DNA from: Euryarchaeota archaeon
GTDB lineage: Archaea; Thermoplasmatota; SW-10-69-26; JACQPN01
Direction: 5' to 3'
Assembly (NCBI GenBank): GCA_016207515.1
Contig: JACQPN010000015.1
Coordinates: 120,500-184,499, forward strand
Length of the DNA: 64,000 nt
Shown here one piece after another: positions 15,197-24,326 of the stretch (within the stretch, counting starts at the first letter, position 1; every line of letters begins with the position of its first letter). The notes beneath the pieces were generated by a model. It worked only from the letters and a program-made list of their open reading frames with translations. It was not told where the DNA came from and ran no database searches. A program made the translations under genes and the position numbers.

Positions 15197-16009
15197 GTGC
15201 GTGTCGCCCTGCTCGTGACGGCGGTGATCTGTGCCGCAGCACTTCCCGGCTGCCTCAGCGCCCCGCCACATGCGACGGCCGACGTCGCGCTTTTTGGCGA
15301 CCGCCACGTCGCGTTTCCAGGCGGGTCCACAGGTTTCGTCCTGTACGTCAACAACACATTCGACAAGACGCAGACTTTCAGCGTCGGCGGTGTCGGTCCC
15401 TCGTGGCGCCCATCGTTCGAACCGGAGCGCGTGACCGTCGGTCCGGGCGGCGGCGCGGCGATCCTCATGACCCTTCGCCCCCGATCGGATGCCGCGTTGG
15501 CCCGACACGACCTTACGCTGGTGCTGACGAGCGCCGAGGGCCACAGGACGGAAGTCAGTGTTGCCGTGGACCTCGTGCAACACGCCGGGTCCCCAGCCGA
15601 AGAAGGAAAAGGTGCTCGCGTCTACACCGCCGGCTTCTATGACAACGGCACCCTGTTCTACACGAACGACCGGGCCATCGATGAGAACGACGCCCTCGTG
15701 AAAGGGTACCTGGGCGATGAACGTAACTTCACGGAACTGAAAGTCTACGTCGGCGGCCAGCGTGGGACCACACCGCCGGAACCCTATGGTTCCGCCGGGT
15801 ACGTGCCGGTCATCAAGGGTTTCAACGACCGCCTCATCGGGATGCGGCCCGGCGAGACCGCCGTCGTCCACATCCCGCCCTCGAGGGCCTACACTTACGC
15901 GGGAAACGAGGACCACCCGCTCTTCGGACATGCATTGAACTTCGCCATCCGCGTCTCCGGTGTGGACGACCTTCCGCCACCCTCGCCGTTGCCGCTCGCG
16001 TCGTCGTGA
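15197..16009 (+). CDS. Lipoprotein with FKBP-type peptidyl-prolyl isomerase-like domain
   Basis: About 270 residues. GTG 15197 starts a signal peptide (VRVALLVTAVICAAALPGC) ending in a lipobox LPGC, so it is probably lipid-anchored on the outside. Residues about 30-130 look like an immunoglobulin-like beta domain. The C-terminal part has FKBP/SlyD features (LVKGYLGDERNF, VIKGFNDRLIGMRPGETAVV, HIPPSRAYTYAG). A TATA-like AATACATA (about 15161-15168) lies about 30 bases upstream, supporting this start over the longer frame from 15077. Likely role: folding of exported proteins, perhaps the surface proteins encoded further on. Confidence 0.75.
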   Translation: MRVALLVTAVICAAALPGCLSAPPHATADVALFGDRHVAFPGGSTGFVLYVNNTFDKTQTFSVGGVGPSWRPSFEPERVTVGPGGGAAILMTLRPRSDAALARHDLTLVLTSAEGHRTEVSVAVDLVQHAGSPAEEGKGARVYTAGFYDNGTLFYTNDRAIDENDALVKGYLGDERNFTELKVYVGGQRGTTPPEPYGSAGYVPVIKGFNDRLIGMRPGETAVVHIPPSRAYTYAGNEDHPLFGHALNFAIRVSGVDDLPPPSPLPLASS

Positions 16010-16179
16010 GGATCACGCCCGCCGGTCGTCGCCTTCCATTGGGCACGCAATGTCCGCAAATACGCCCTCGCCCTCCTCGACGCCGGCGCAGCGGTCGCGG
16101 CCTTCCCCGCGTCGAGTAGCGTCCTGCGCGTTCGACAGAATCGTTTTTAAAGAGGGGCGGGGATACCCGCCCGGTCGAA

Positions 16180-16440
16180 ATGGCAAACATCTACGCGACG
16201 AACAAGACGGCGCAACTCATCGCCCGAGGCCTGTTCGCGTTCTCGCTCGTCCTTTTCCTCTCCGGGTGGTGGCACGTGGCCGCGGCGGGAGGCGGTCTCA
16301 ACCCGTTCTTCTACGCCCCGCTCGTGATCTCCGCCCTCGCCGGGCTTCTTGGCCGCGACGACGCGATAGTGATGCTCGATTTCCTGTTCTTCAGCATCGC
16401 GTTCACGGTGGACATCGCGACGGGCGTTTCGTTCCTTTGA
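16180..16440 (+). CDS. Small membrane protein
   Basis: 86 residues with three hydrophobic segments (about 12-35, 42-56 and 64-82). No family recognised. A TATA-like GTTTTTAAAG (about 16143-16152) lies about 30 bases before the ATG, which supports expression. Neighbours do not suggest a function. Confidence 0.55.
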   Translation: MANIYATNKTAQLIARGLFAFSLVLFLSGWWHVAAAGGGLNPFFYAPLVISALAGLLGRDDAIVMLDFLFFSIAFTVDIATGVSFL

Positions 16441-16502
16441 GAACCGTAAGGGGTGTCGATTTGAGAGGCGTGATGCCCAAAGGCGTTCCGGCGACGGCCT
16501 GA

Positions 16503-17645
16503 TCATGCGCGAAGGAGGTTCCCGGCGATCACCATTCGCTGCACTTCCGAGGTCCCCTCATAGATCTCGGTGATCTTCGCGTCCCGCATGAGGCGCTCCA
16601 CGGGATAATCGCGCGTGTAACCGTTCCCCCCGTGTATCTGGACAGCGTTTATCGCCGCCTTCATCGCCACCTCGCTCGCGTAGAGTTTCGCCATGGCAGC
16701 GAGCGGCCCGAACTTCTCCCCCGCATCCTTCATCTGGGCCGCCTTCCAAGTCAGTAGGCGCGCGCCTTCGACGGCCACAGCCATGTCTGCGATGAGCCAC
16801 TGGACGGCTTGGAAACTGCCAATGGGTCTTCCGAATTGGCTACGCTGCAGCGAGTATGCGATCGAGGCATCCAGTGCCGCTTGCGCGATCCCGACGGCCT
16901 GCGACGCTATCCCGATGCGTCCGCCGTCGAGTGTCCTCATCGCGATCTTGAACCCGTCGCCCTCCGCCCCGAGCCGGTCATCGGCCGGCAATTCGCAGTT
17001 GTCAAAATAGAGCTGCACCGAGTGCGCGGCGCGGATGCCCATCTTCTCCTCCGGCTTCGACCAGGTGAAGCCGGGACGACCCTTCTCCACGATGAATGCG
17101 GTGATGCCCTTGTGCTTGGCGGCCGCATCGGTCTTGGCGAACACGATGTAGGTGTCGGCGTGCCCGCCGTTCGTGATGAAGTTCTTCTGGCCATTGAGGA
17201 CGTACCCGTCGCCCTTCTTGACGGCCGTCGTCGACATCGCCGCCGGGTCGCTTCCTGCGTTCGGCTCCGAAAGACCAAAAGCGCCGAGAGCCTCCCCTTT
17301 CGCCATCGGGGTCAGGAACTTGCGCTTCTGCTCCGGTGTGCCGTACGCCTCAAGCGGATAACCGGAGAGCGAGTTGTTTACCGAGCAGATGACCCCGGTA
17401 GCCGCGCATGCGCGCGACAGCTCCTCGATTGTGATGGCGTAGGAAATGGAATCGAGGCCCGCGCCGCCCCACTCCGCGGCAACGGTGACGCCCATGAGGC
17501 CGAGTTCGCCCATGCGCTTCACCGTCTCCGTCGGGAAACGCTTCTCGCGGTCGATGGCCGCGGCCTTCGGGGCGACCTCCTTCTCGGCGAATTCGCGCAC
17601 CGTCTTGCGGATGAGCTCCTGCTCCGGCGTCAGGTGGAAGTCCAT
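16503..17645 (-). CDS. Acyl-CoA dehydrogenase
   Basis: About 380 residues starting [20 protein letters not shown]. Family signatures are present: [31 protein letters not shown] (FAD-binding signature 1), [15 protein letters not shown], and [19 protein letters not shown] near the C-terminus (signature 2 area). The [20 protein letters not shown] stretch contains the FAD-contacting Gly-rich loop, and the catalytic Glu is in YEGTSEVQ. It oxidises short- or branched-chain acyl-CoA to enoyl-CoA, which fits the methylmalonyl-CoA pathway nearby and the enoyl-CoA hydratase at 58860. Confidence 0.95.
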   Translation of the reverse strand: MDFHLTPEQELIRKTVREFAEKEVAPKAAAIDREKRFPTETVKRMGELGLMGVTVAAEWGGAGLDSISYAITIEELSRACAATGVICSVNNSLSGYPLEAYGTPEQKRKFLTPMAKGEALGAFGLSEPNAGSDPAAMSTTAVKKGDGYVLNGQKNFITNGGHADTYIVFAKTDAAAKHKGITAFIVEKGRPGFTWSKPEEKMGIRAAHSVQLYFDNCELPADDRLGAEGDGFKIAMRTLDGGRIGIASQAVGIAQAALDASIAYSLQRSQFGRPIGSFQAVQWLIADMAVAVEGARLLTWKAAQMKDAGEKFGPLAAMAKLYASEVAMKAAINAVQIHGGNGYTRDYPVERLMRDAKITEIYEGTSEVQRMVIAGNLLRA

Positions 17646-17829
17646 CTTACCAAGCGGGAAAAGGGGCGCCACCTATCAAGTTTTGTGCGCCGCGGCAAGG
17701 TTTTCGCGCGTTTTGCTTTTTCAACACCGGCAGCATCGGGCGCACCCGGCGGGCCGTGGGCAGAAGTCTCAACAGGTCCTGCCCACGGCAAGACGGGTGC
17801 GTTCGCTCCACAACAGTCCCGATAGCGGA

Positions 17830-17904
17830 CGCACCCGGCGGGATTCGAACCCGCGACCCCTGGCTTAGAAGGCCAGCGCTCTATCCGGGCTGAGCCACGG
17901 GTGC
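17830..17904 (-). tRNA. tRNA-Arg (anticodon TCT)
   Basis: The minus strand folds as a cloverleaf: acceptor GCACCCG / CGGGTGC with discriminator G, D arm GCTCAGCCCGGATAGAGC, anticodon stem CTGGC / GCCAG around loop CTTCTAA (anticodon TCT), and T arm GCGGG TTCGAAT CCCGC. CCA is not encoded. No intron. Unlike the tRNA-Glu at 46355, no partial copies of its 3' end were noticed nearby. Confidence 0.93.
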
Positions 17905-18006
17905 ATGTGTATGCTGGCGGCGAGGTTCTCTAACAGGGAATAAGTTTTCCGTCGGGAACGTTAGCCAAGGACGTGGAGGGTCCAAGTGTGGCGGCGGCTT
18001 CAGGGC

Positions 18007-18765
18007 CTAGCCCGCCCGGAAGGCCGAGTACGCGACCGATGCCGCCACCAGGAGAAGCAGGATTGAGAATGCATCCGACAGACTCTTGGACCCGGTCTTG
18101 AGTCCCGTCTTCGCACCGAGCATGCCTCCCGTGAACGCTCCCAACGCCATCGGGATGCCGACCTCGAGGGCCACGGCGTCGAAACCCACGGCCAATTGTC
18201 CGATACCTGCCGTGGCGCCGTTCACGAGGACCGCCGCCAAGGACGCTCCGACGGCCGCATGTATCCCGACGCCGTAATAGACTAACGCCGGGACGACGAC
18301 GATCCCGCCACCGACGCCAAGAAGCCCAGGCATGAGCCCGGCTACGAAACCTACGGGGAGGCTCACGGTCAGCGGGACATCCGGCGGGTTGTGTCGAGGT
18401 TCGATGCGGACCCTCATCCGGGCCGCCGCCACCACCAGGAGAGCAGCAAACAGGAGGCGTAGGTAGAACTCGGGCGTGACCTCGGCTATGTAGACGCCGA
18501 CGAGTCCGGCGACGGCGCCGGCCGCGCCGAGGGTCGCCCCCAATCTTAGGTCGACGTTTCCCGCGCCCCGGTGCTTCCAAAGGCTCGTCGCAGCGGAGAC
18601 GACGATCACGATCAGGCTCGCCGCCTTGGCATCGTGGAAACCAGTGCCGAAGAGGAAAATGGCCGCCGGAACGACCACGAGGCCACCGCCGATTCCGAAA
18701 AGTCCAGATAATACGCCGGCGAGGACGCCCACTAGGATCGCCAGACTGGTGAGCGCCGGTTCCAC
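18007..18765 (-). CDS. TauE/SafE-family membrane exporter
   Basis: About 252 residues from GTG 18765 (VEPALTSLAILVG). Two repeated halves each contain the family glycine motif: LSGLFGIGGGLVVVPA near the start and MPGLLGVGGGIVVVPAL in the middle, with about eight membrane helices. Members export sulfite, sulfoacetate or other organic anions. The frame is open further upstream to 18867, but that segment is not hydrophobic and a TATA-like stretch (AACTCTATTCC) lies about 30 bases before 18765. Confidence 0.85.
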   Translation of the reverse strand: MEPALTSLAILVGVLAGVLSGLFGIGGGLVVVPAAIFLFGTGFHDAKAASLIVIVVSAATSLWKHRGAGNVDLRLGATLGAAGAVAGLVGVYIAEVTPEFYLRLLFAALLVVAAARMRVRIEPRHNPPDVPLTVSLPVGFVAGLMPGLLGVGGGIVVVPALVYYGVGIHAAVGASLAAVLVNGATAGIGQLAVGFDAVALEVGIPMALGAFTGGMLGAKTGLKTGSKSLSDAFSILLLLVAASVAYSAFRAG

Positions 18766-18971
18766 AATGGGGGCAACCCGGGGCCGGGAATAGAGTTTGC
18801 CAACGGCGTCGGCCTTGGCATGGTCCCCGCAAGGCACCCGCCCCCCGGCCGACAGGGCACGTGCCAAGGGGGCTTTGCCGCAGGAGCCGGTTTTTCCCGA
18901 TTCCCATCGGGTACATGGGCCTTTTCGATAGTCTTTAAGAGCTTGGTCCGACCACGTTTTCGTGGCGGCGC

Positions 18972-19718
18972 ATGGGACTAGCTACTACCGGCATATCGGG
19001 CCTTGACGCGCAATTCGGCGGCGGCGTTCCGCGCGGCACCACGATCCTTCTAATAAGCGACCCCAGTAACGCGGTCGGCCTTTTCTCGGAGCAGTTCGCT
19101 GGCGGTGGGCTCGCCGAAGGGGAACACCTCATTTTCTACCAATTCGATAGGCCAGCGCGCGGCTTCAGCGAGCGACTCCTCACGGCGGCGCGCGACGCCG
19201 GCGCCACAGAACCCGGAAAAGTCGAGGTTTTCGACGGGTACGCGGGCTTGAAAGGGGGTGGGGCCCACGCGAAGACCCAGGGTTCCCCGTCTCCGGAATC
19301 CTTGCAGGCCCAGCCGATCGGCCGCGAAGAAGCGTTCTCCCACATCTTGGAACACGCGCTTGGAGCGGGCCAGGGCGCGCCCTACAGGCTGTGCGTGGAA
19401 TCCATCTCCAGCCTCATCACGGACTCGAACGAGGCCGAGGCCGCGGCGTTCTTCCGCCAACTCGTCCACGTCGGCACCGAGAACGACGGCATCCAACTCG
19501 TTTCCGTCATCAAGGGCATCCATTCTCCCCAGTTCATGAGCAAACTCAAGCACTACGCGTCGGGTGTTCTCGAATTGGGGATAGAGCAGAAGGGCTTCGG
19601 GATCTACTCTTACCTCATGATCTCAAAGATGCTCAACGTGAAGGATCCCGTGCGGCTTCTCCTCTTCAAAGAGACCGACAAGGGGCTCTGGCTCGAAAGC
19701 ACTAAACGCGTGTTTTAG
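18972..19718 (+). CDS. RecA/KaiC-like ATPase with degenerate P-loop, next to the pilus cluster
   Basis: 248 residues. The KaiC/FlaH-like start GISGLDAQFGGGVPRGTTILL is intact, but the Walker A position reads ISDPSNAVG, with no Lys-Thr/Ser. Walker B-like LCVESISSLITDS and a C-terminal segment (VLELGIEQKGFGIYSYLMIS) follow. FlaH-type paralogues regulate archaellum motors; a similar regulatory, possibly non-hydrolysing role for the adjacent pilus is inferred. A truncated paralogue (34040-34312) lies beyond the far end of the cluster. Confidence 0.7.
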   Translation: MGLATTGISGLDAQFGGGVPRGTTILLISDPSNAVGLFSEQFAGGGLAEGEHLIFYQFDRPARGFSERLLTAARDAGATEPGKVEVFDGYAGLKGGGAHAKTQGSPSPESLQAQPIGREEAFSHILEHALGAGQGAPYRLCVESISSLITDSNEAEAAAFFRQLVHVGTENDGIQLVSVIKGIHSPQFMSKLKHYASGVLELGIEQKGFGIYSYLMISKMLNVKDPVRLLLFKETDKGLWLESTKRVF

Positions 19719-19922
19719 GGCAGGCCTCAACTCCAAAAGCATACATCCGCCTCCTGGGGCCGCCGAGCCCCCGATCAAAACGCGTGCCGGCTGGCCAGAG
19801 CTTTCCATCAGGCGGCGGCCGGAAGCGTGATTTTCGCTTTCTGGTCATTCCCCTGGTCGCCGTCAAAAAGGCGGGCGTCGGGCTTCCGTTGTTTCCCGTG
19901 GAAAAAAACGGGCATTGCGGAG

Positions 19923-19935
19923 CGTTTTTATAATA
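19923..19935 (+). promoter_or_regulatory. Promoter of the pilus gene cluster
   Basis: TTTTTATAATATC is the strongest TATA box seen in this part of the window, within an otherwise GC-rich 250-base spacer (19719-19964) that holds no gene. It should drive the run of closely spaced genes beginning at 20007. Confidence 0.6.
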
Positions 19936-20006
19936 TCACTTTTTAAGAAGCGAGTGCCTGGCGATTGGTGTTGGAGGAGCGGAGACAGGCAGGCGGATCC
20001 GGTAGC

Positions 20007-21170
20007 ATGATGGGCAGGTCGTACCAGCGCACGTTGCGCGCCGCCGCGGATTCCGGTGTGAGCCCCGTCGTTGGAACGATCCTCATCCTCGCGATCTCGA
20101 TCGTCGCCATATCGGCGATCATCGCCTGGGGGCTTCCCGCCATCGAAGAATTGAAGGCGAACGCCGAATCGAGGGCGGTTTTGGACCAGTTCCGCGACCT
20201 CGACGATGGCCTCCAGTCACTCGTGGCGGGATCCGCCGGGAAAACGACCTTCAAGTGGCAGCCCACCTTGAACGAGGGCTCGCTCGCCATAGACCAGACG
20301 CAGGGTGGACGGTGGGTGGTGGCGACGGATCTTCGTAACGGCTACAATTTCACGTACTTCGGCCTCAACGACACAGACCGGTATTTTGCGCTCCACAACA
20401 ACGGCTACACGCTCACCTCGGCCCTCAAGGTCCGGGCGTGGACCTTCATCGGGTCCACGTTCACGGAGCTCACGGTGAACACGACGAGCGGCGGCGCGGC
20501 AACGGCGCTCACCCTCGCAAACGGTGAGAACGTCACGCTCCAACTCTACAATTCCACGGGCTCGGCCATCACGCTGAACGCCTTGAACATCCGCATCTAC
20601 CTCTACAACAATTCGCTCGTCACGGCCTCCGACGACGGTGCCGTCGCCCGCTTGTGGCTCACGGACGTGGGCTCGACGCACTATGAGACGGAATCGGGTG
20701 TGGAGAAGCGCCACGTCTTCAGCACCAACGGAGCCGTGATCTACGGCCCCTACAGTTCTCTTGTCGTAGCCAACGAGCCGCCCATCCCGCCTGTAAGGAC
20801 TTACACGAACAGCACGGGAGGAACCTCCAAGAGCGCATTCATCCGTTTGATCCAGATAAACGGGTCGGCCTCGTTCGGCGGGGCCCGCCAGGCGGAGCTC
20901 TTGATGAACCTCTACTCGACCACGTCGCTCGTCGACGAGTCGAACGTGTCGTCCGTGCGCATCTATGTGCTTCGCGACGCCACGTTCCGGGAGACGTGGT
21001 ACGATTACCTGAGCGACACGGCCAACAACTACACGATGACGCGCCTCGACCTTGCCGCGACGGCCCCGGTCAATGGGATCACGATGAACCATGAGAACCT
21101 GTATTACCAGTTCTCGGGCGAAATGCGCTTCCGCGTGGTTTATTCGGTGGTAACGGCGTTGAGGGGCTGA
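20007..21170 (+). CDS. Type IV pilin-like surface protein (first pilus gene)
   Basis: About 387 residues. A basic leader (MMGRSYQRTLRAAADSGVSP) is followed by the hydrophobic pilin helix VVGTILILAISIVAISAII, an archaeal class III signal peptide of the kind cut by the pre-pilin peptidase. The rest is a Thr/Asn/Ser-rich beta-strand ectodomain with many N-x-S/T sequons (NNTT, NYTM and others), as expected for an exported glycosylated protein. An in-frame GTG at 19965 is the alternative start. Its stop overlaps the next gene start. Confidence 0.8.
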   Translation: MMGRSYQRTLRAAADSGVSPVVGTILILAISIVAISAIIAWGLPAIEELKANAESRAVLDQFRDLDDGLQSLVAGSAGKTTFKWQPTLNEGSLAIDQTQGGRWVVATDLRNGYNFTYFGLNDTDRYFALHNNGYTLTSALKVRAWTFIGSTFTELTVNTTSGGAATALTLANGENVTLQLYNSTGSAITLNALNIRIYLYNNSLVTASDDGAVARLWLTDVGSTHYETESGVEKRHVFSTNGAVIYGPYSSLVVANEPPIPPVRTYTNSTGGTSKSAFIRLIQINGSASFGGARQAELLMNLYSTTSLVDESNVSSVRIYVLRDATFRETWYDYLSDTANNYTMTRLDLAATAPVNGITMNHENLYYQFSGEMRFRVVYSVVTALRG

Positions 21171-21634
21171 TGAGGCTGGGGGATGCGGCGGTTTCGGAGG
21201 TGGTCGGGTTCATCCTGATGTTCGCCCTTTCGGTCGTCATCCTGGTCGTCTCCATGCAGGCCTTCAACGTGATCCGCGATTCCAGCCGCGACCTCTCGGA
21301 CGCAAGCGAGTTACGCCTATTCGCCGTTCAAGTGGCCTCGGAGGCCGCGCTTTTCGGGAAGGTCTCCAATGATTTCCCGAACGCCACGTTTGAATCCGTG
21401 ATTCGCGCCCCCGAGGTGCAAGGCCGCGACTACTACGTCCGCGCCACCAACAAGACGATCTTCGCGAACACCACCGACGGCAAGATCCGCGTGAATTCGA
21501 CCACGTTCCGGCTTGAGGCTATATCGAACCTTTTCGTGAGCGGCGAGGTGACGCCGACAGGCGGACTCGTGAAGGTCGTGTACGCATTCGACGCTGGTGC
21601 GAACAAGAAGACAATCACCGTCAAGAGCGGATGA
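21170..21634 (+). CDS. Small type IV pilin-like protein
   Basis: 154 residues. Short leader MRLGDAAVSEVVGF followed by a single hydrophobic helix (ILMFALSVVILVVSMQAF). The small beta-rich ectodomain contains several N-x-T sites. The form is that of a minor or structural pilin. Start and stop overlap its neighbours by a few bases, so translation is coupled with the upstream pilin and the downstream ATPase. Confidence 0.8.
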   Translation: MRLGDAAVSEVVGFILMFALSVVILVVSMQAFNVIRDSSRDLSDASELRLFAVQVASEAALFGKVSNDFPNATFESVIRAPEVQGRDYYVRATNKTIFANTTDGKIRVNSTTFRLEAISNLFVSGEVTPTGGLVKVVYAFDAGANKKTITVKSG

Positions 21635-23445
21635 CGATGGCCGACAAAGCGATCCCGGCGGAAAAGAAGAAGAAAAGCGTCTTCGGCGGCGCCAAGAAGA
21701 TGCCCGAGCCGAAGCCCCAGGCCCCCAAGAAAAAGGCCAAGATAGAGGCCGTGGAGCCGGCAAGCGTGGTCGAGCGTGTGCCTCTTCCGGACCAGATCCC
21801 CCTGGCGCCGGGCCTTCGCCTCATCGAGGTCTACCCCGTGAACGACCCGCACGCCTTCATCCGCGTGTCGGCCAACGACGCGGCGCACGAGACGGTGTAC
21901 GAGGTCCTCGAACCGCCGCTCGACGAGCGTGAGAAGCGGATCCTCGCTTTCATCTCCGAGACCCTCGTCGACATGATAACGGTCGGTTACACACAGTTCG
22001 ACACGAAGAGCGCCACGGAGTACCTTCGCAAGAACGTGGAGGAGATAATGTACGACTACTCCATCACGCTCTCGCCCGATTCCAAGGAGAAGATATTCTA
22101 CTACATCATACGCGACTTCCAAGGGTACGACAAGATGGACCCCTTGATGCGGGACACCCAGATCGAGGACATCTCTTGCGACGGCCCCAAGGTGCCTTTC
22201 TTCATCTACCATCGGAAGTACGAGAGCATCATGACGAGCGTCGTCTTCCAGGAGGAAGCGCTCGACAGCTTCGTGATCCGCCTCGCGCAGCGTAGCGGCA
22301 AGCACATCTCCATCGCCGACCCGCTTCTGGATGCGACGCTACCCGACGGATCGCGCCTCAATGCGACGCTCTCGGACGAGGTCACGGCTGGCGGGTCCAC
22401 TTTCACGATCAGGAAATTCCGCGACGTCCCGTTCACGCCGCCGGACCTCGTCAGGTTCAAGACGATGAGCGCGGAGATCCTCGCCTACTGGTGGCTCGCC
22501 GTGCAGTACGGCTCGTCCGCCATCTACGCGGGGGGCACGGCCTCGGGAAAGACCACGTCTTTGAACGCGATCCTCCTCTTCATCCCGCCCCAGATGAAGA
22601 TAGTCACGATCGAGGACACGCGGGAGTTGAACCTCCCGCACCCCAACTGGATAGCCGGTACGACGCGAAGCGGTTTCGGGCCGCGCGACGACAAGGGGCG
22701 CCAGATCGGCGAGATCGACATGTTCACGCTGCTCAAGGCGGCGTTACGTCAAAGGCCCGAGTACATCCTCGTCGGCGAAGTGCGTGGCCAAGAGGCGTAC
22801 GCCCTCTTCCAGGCCATGGCTACTGGCCACACGGCGTACGGCACGATGCATGCCGACAGCGTCGAAAGTGCGATCCACAGGTTGGAAAGCGATCCCATCA
22901 ACGTCCCCCGTTCGCTTCTTGAATCGCTCGACATCGTCTCCGTGCAGATCCAGACGAGGATAGGTGGAAAACGCGTGCGCCGCTCGAAGGAGATAGTCGA
23001 GATCGTGGGCCTTGATCCCCACACGCGTGAGATCCTCACGAACGGCGTCTTCCAGTGGAACCCAACGAAGGACGAGTTCGAGTACTCCGGCGTCTCGTAC
23101 GTGTTGGAACGGATCCAACTTGAGAAGAACATGAGCACCGAGGAGATGCGCGAGGAACTCGCTCGGCGCAAGGAGATAATCAATTGGATGGTCGGGAAGA
23201 ACCTGAAAGACTACAAGGAGGTCGCGTACATCGTCCAGTCGTACTACCGCGACCCCGAGAAGACGATGAAGCTCGTCCGGGAGGACGCGGAACTGTCGGC
23301 ATTCAAACCCAAGGTCGTCACGTTGATCTCGCCCGATTCGTTGAAAGGCGTCGCCGCCCCGGCGGTCGAGGCGAAGACCGCCCCGCAGGCAACACCACCG
23401 GAAGCCGCCACGGGGCCTGCAAGCGCCCCAGAGAAGAAGGGGTGA
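21631..23445 (+). CDS. Type II/IV secretion-family ATPase (PilB/TadA/FlaI type)
   Basis: 604 residues. A Lys-rich N-terminal tail (1-45) and an N-terminal domain are followed by the ATPase: Walker A AGGTASGKTTSLNAI (about 300), Asp box TIEDTRELNLPHPNW, Walker B ILVGEVRGQEAY and His box GHTAYGTMHADSVESAIHRL. The C-terminal tail is Pro/Ala-rich. It is the hexameric motor for pilus assembly or secretion. It overlaps the upstream pilin by ATGA and is followed five bases later by the membrane platform gene. Confidence 0.95.
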   Translation: MTMADKAIPAEKKKKSVFGGAKKMPEPKPQAPKKKAKIEAVEPASVVERVPLPDQIPLAPGLRLIEVYPVNDPHAFIRVSANDAAHETVYEVLEPPLDEREKRILAFISETLVDMITVGYTQFDTKSATEYLRKNVEEIMYDYSITLSPDSKEKIFYYIIRDFQGYDKMDPLMRDTQIEDISCDGPKVPFFIYHRKYESIMTSVVFQEEALDSFVIRLAQRSGKHISIADPLLDATLPDGSRLNATLSDEVTAGGSTFTIRKFRDVPFTPPDLVRFKTMSAEILAYWWLAVQYGSSAIYAGGTASGKTTSLNAILLFIPPQMKIVTIEDTRELNLPHPNWIAGTTRSGFGPRDDKGRQIGEIDMFTLLKAALRQRPEYILVGEVRGQEAYALFQAMATGHTAYGTMHADSVESAIHRLESDPINVPRSLLESLDIVSVQIQTRIGGKRVRRSKEIVEIVGLDPHTREILTNGVFQWNPTKDEFEYSGVSYVLERIQLEKNMSTEEMREELARRKEIINWMVGKNLKDYKEVAYIVQSYYRDPEKTMKLVREDAELSAFKPKVVTLISPDSLKGVAAPAVEAKTAPQATPPEAATGPASAPEKKG

Positions 23446-23449
23446 AGAA

Positions 23450-24325
23450 GTGTCCCTCACCGAGGTGCAGCGCGTAAGCTACAAGATCCTTGGCGGTTAC
23501 GTGAGCCAGAATTTCCGCCTGGCGAAACTGCAGACCCAGATGAAGCAGGGGCGGGTCCCGATGAGGGCCGAGGTCTTGGTCTCTTACGCGTTGGTCGTTG
23601 CCGCCGTCGTCGCGTTCTTCTTCCTGATATTCACGCTCATCACGCTGCTCGTCCTGCTTCCGCTCATCCGCATCGCGCTTCCCCCGCCGGTCCTCGCCGC
23701 CGCGCTCGTGTTACCCATCCTCTTCGGGTTCATCGCGTACGTCGTCATCGTGGGTGAGCCATCCTCGAAGGCGAAGACCCGGGGAAAGAACCTGGACCAG
23801 AGGCTGCCCTACGCGCTGAGCTACATCAGCGCGATGGCCTCTGCGGGCGTCAACGTGGACGTGATCTTCGCGTCGCTTTCCCAACAGAAGGTCTACGGGG
23901 CGGTCTGCGACGAGGCCGGCTCCATCTACGCGGACCTCGTTCTTTTCGGCAAAGACGCCGTGACGGCGATGAAACGCGGGATCGAACGAAGCCCCTCCGA
24001 CCGTTGGAACGACGTTCTCCAGGGTGCCGTGACGACTTTCGGGTCGGGCGGAGACTTGCAGACCTACTTCGCGGCCAAGGCGGAGCGCTATTCTTGGGAG
24101 AACCGCCAGGAGCAGAAGGCTTTCGTCGAGACGATGGGCCTCATGGCGGAGACGTACGTCACGGCCGCCGTCGCCGGCCCCCTGTTCCTCATCATCATGA
24201 TGGCTATCATGGGTACTTTGTCGGGCCAGGGCACGGCCCAGTTGAGCCTCGCCGTCTACCTCATGCTCCCGGTCGTCAACGCAGGCTTCGTCTTCGGTCT
24301 TTCGACCATGACGCCCGAGGTGTGA
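23450..24325 (+). CDS. TadC/FlaJ-like pilus platform membrane protein (short form)
   Basis: 291 residues, GTG start. Two hydrophobic segments near 45-75 and 82-105 are followed by a cytoplasmic T2SF-type domain (LPYALSYISAMASAGVNVDVIF, then AVTAMKRGIERSPSDRWNDVLQG) and two C-terminal helices (AGPLFLIIMMAIMG and LMLPVVNAGFVFGL). It should form the inner platform with the ATPase. A second, much larger platform protein follows one base later, so the platform may be a heteromer of the two. Confidence 0.85.
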   Translation: MSLTEVQRVSYKILGGYVSQNFRLAKLQTQMKQGRVPMRAEVLVSYALVVAAVVAFFFLIFTLITLLVLLPLIRIALPPPVLAAALVLPILFGFIAYVVIVGEPSSKAKTRGKNLDQRLPYALSYISAMASAGVNVDVIFASLSQQKVYGAVCDEAGSIYADLVLFGKDAVTAMKRGIERSPSDRWNDVLQGAVTTFGSGGDLQTYFAAKAERYSWENRQEQKAFVETMGLMAETYVTAAVAGPLFLIIMMAIMGTLSGQGTAQLSLAVYLMLPVVNAGFVFGLSTMTPEV

Positions 24326-24326
24326 A

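Noticed and set aside
19719..19964. RNA gene or riboswitch before the pilus cluster
   Set aside because: I see only a TATA box and GC-rich sequence, no stable conserved structure that can be argued by eye.
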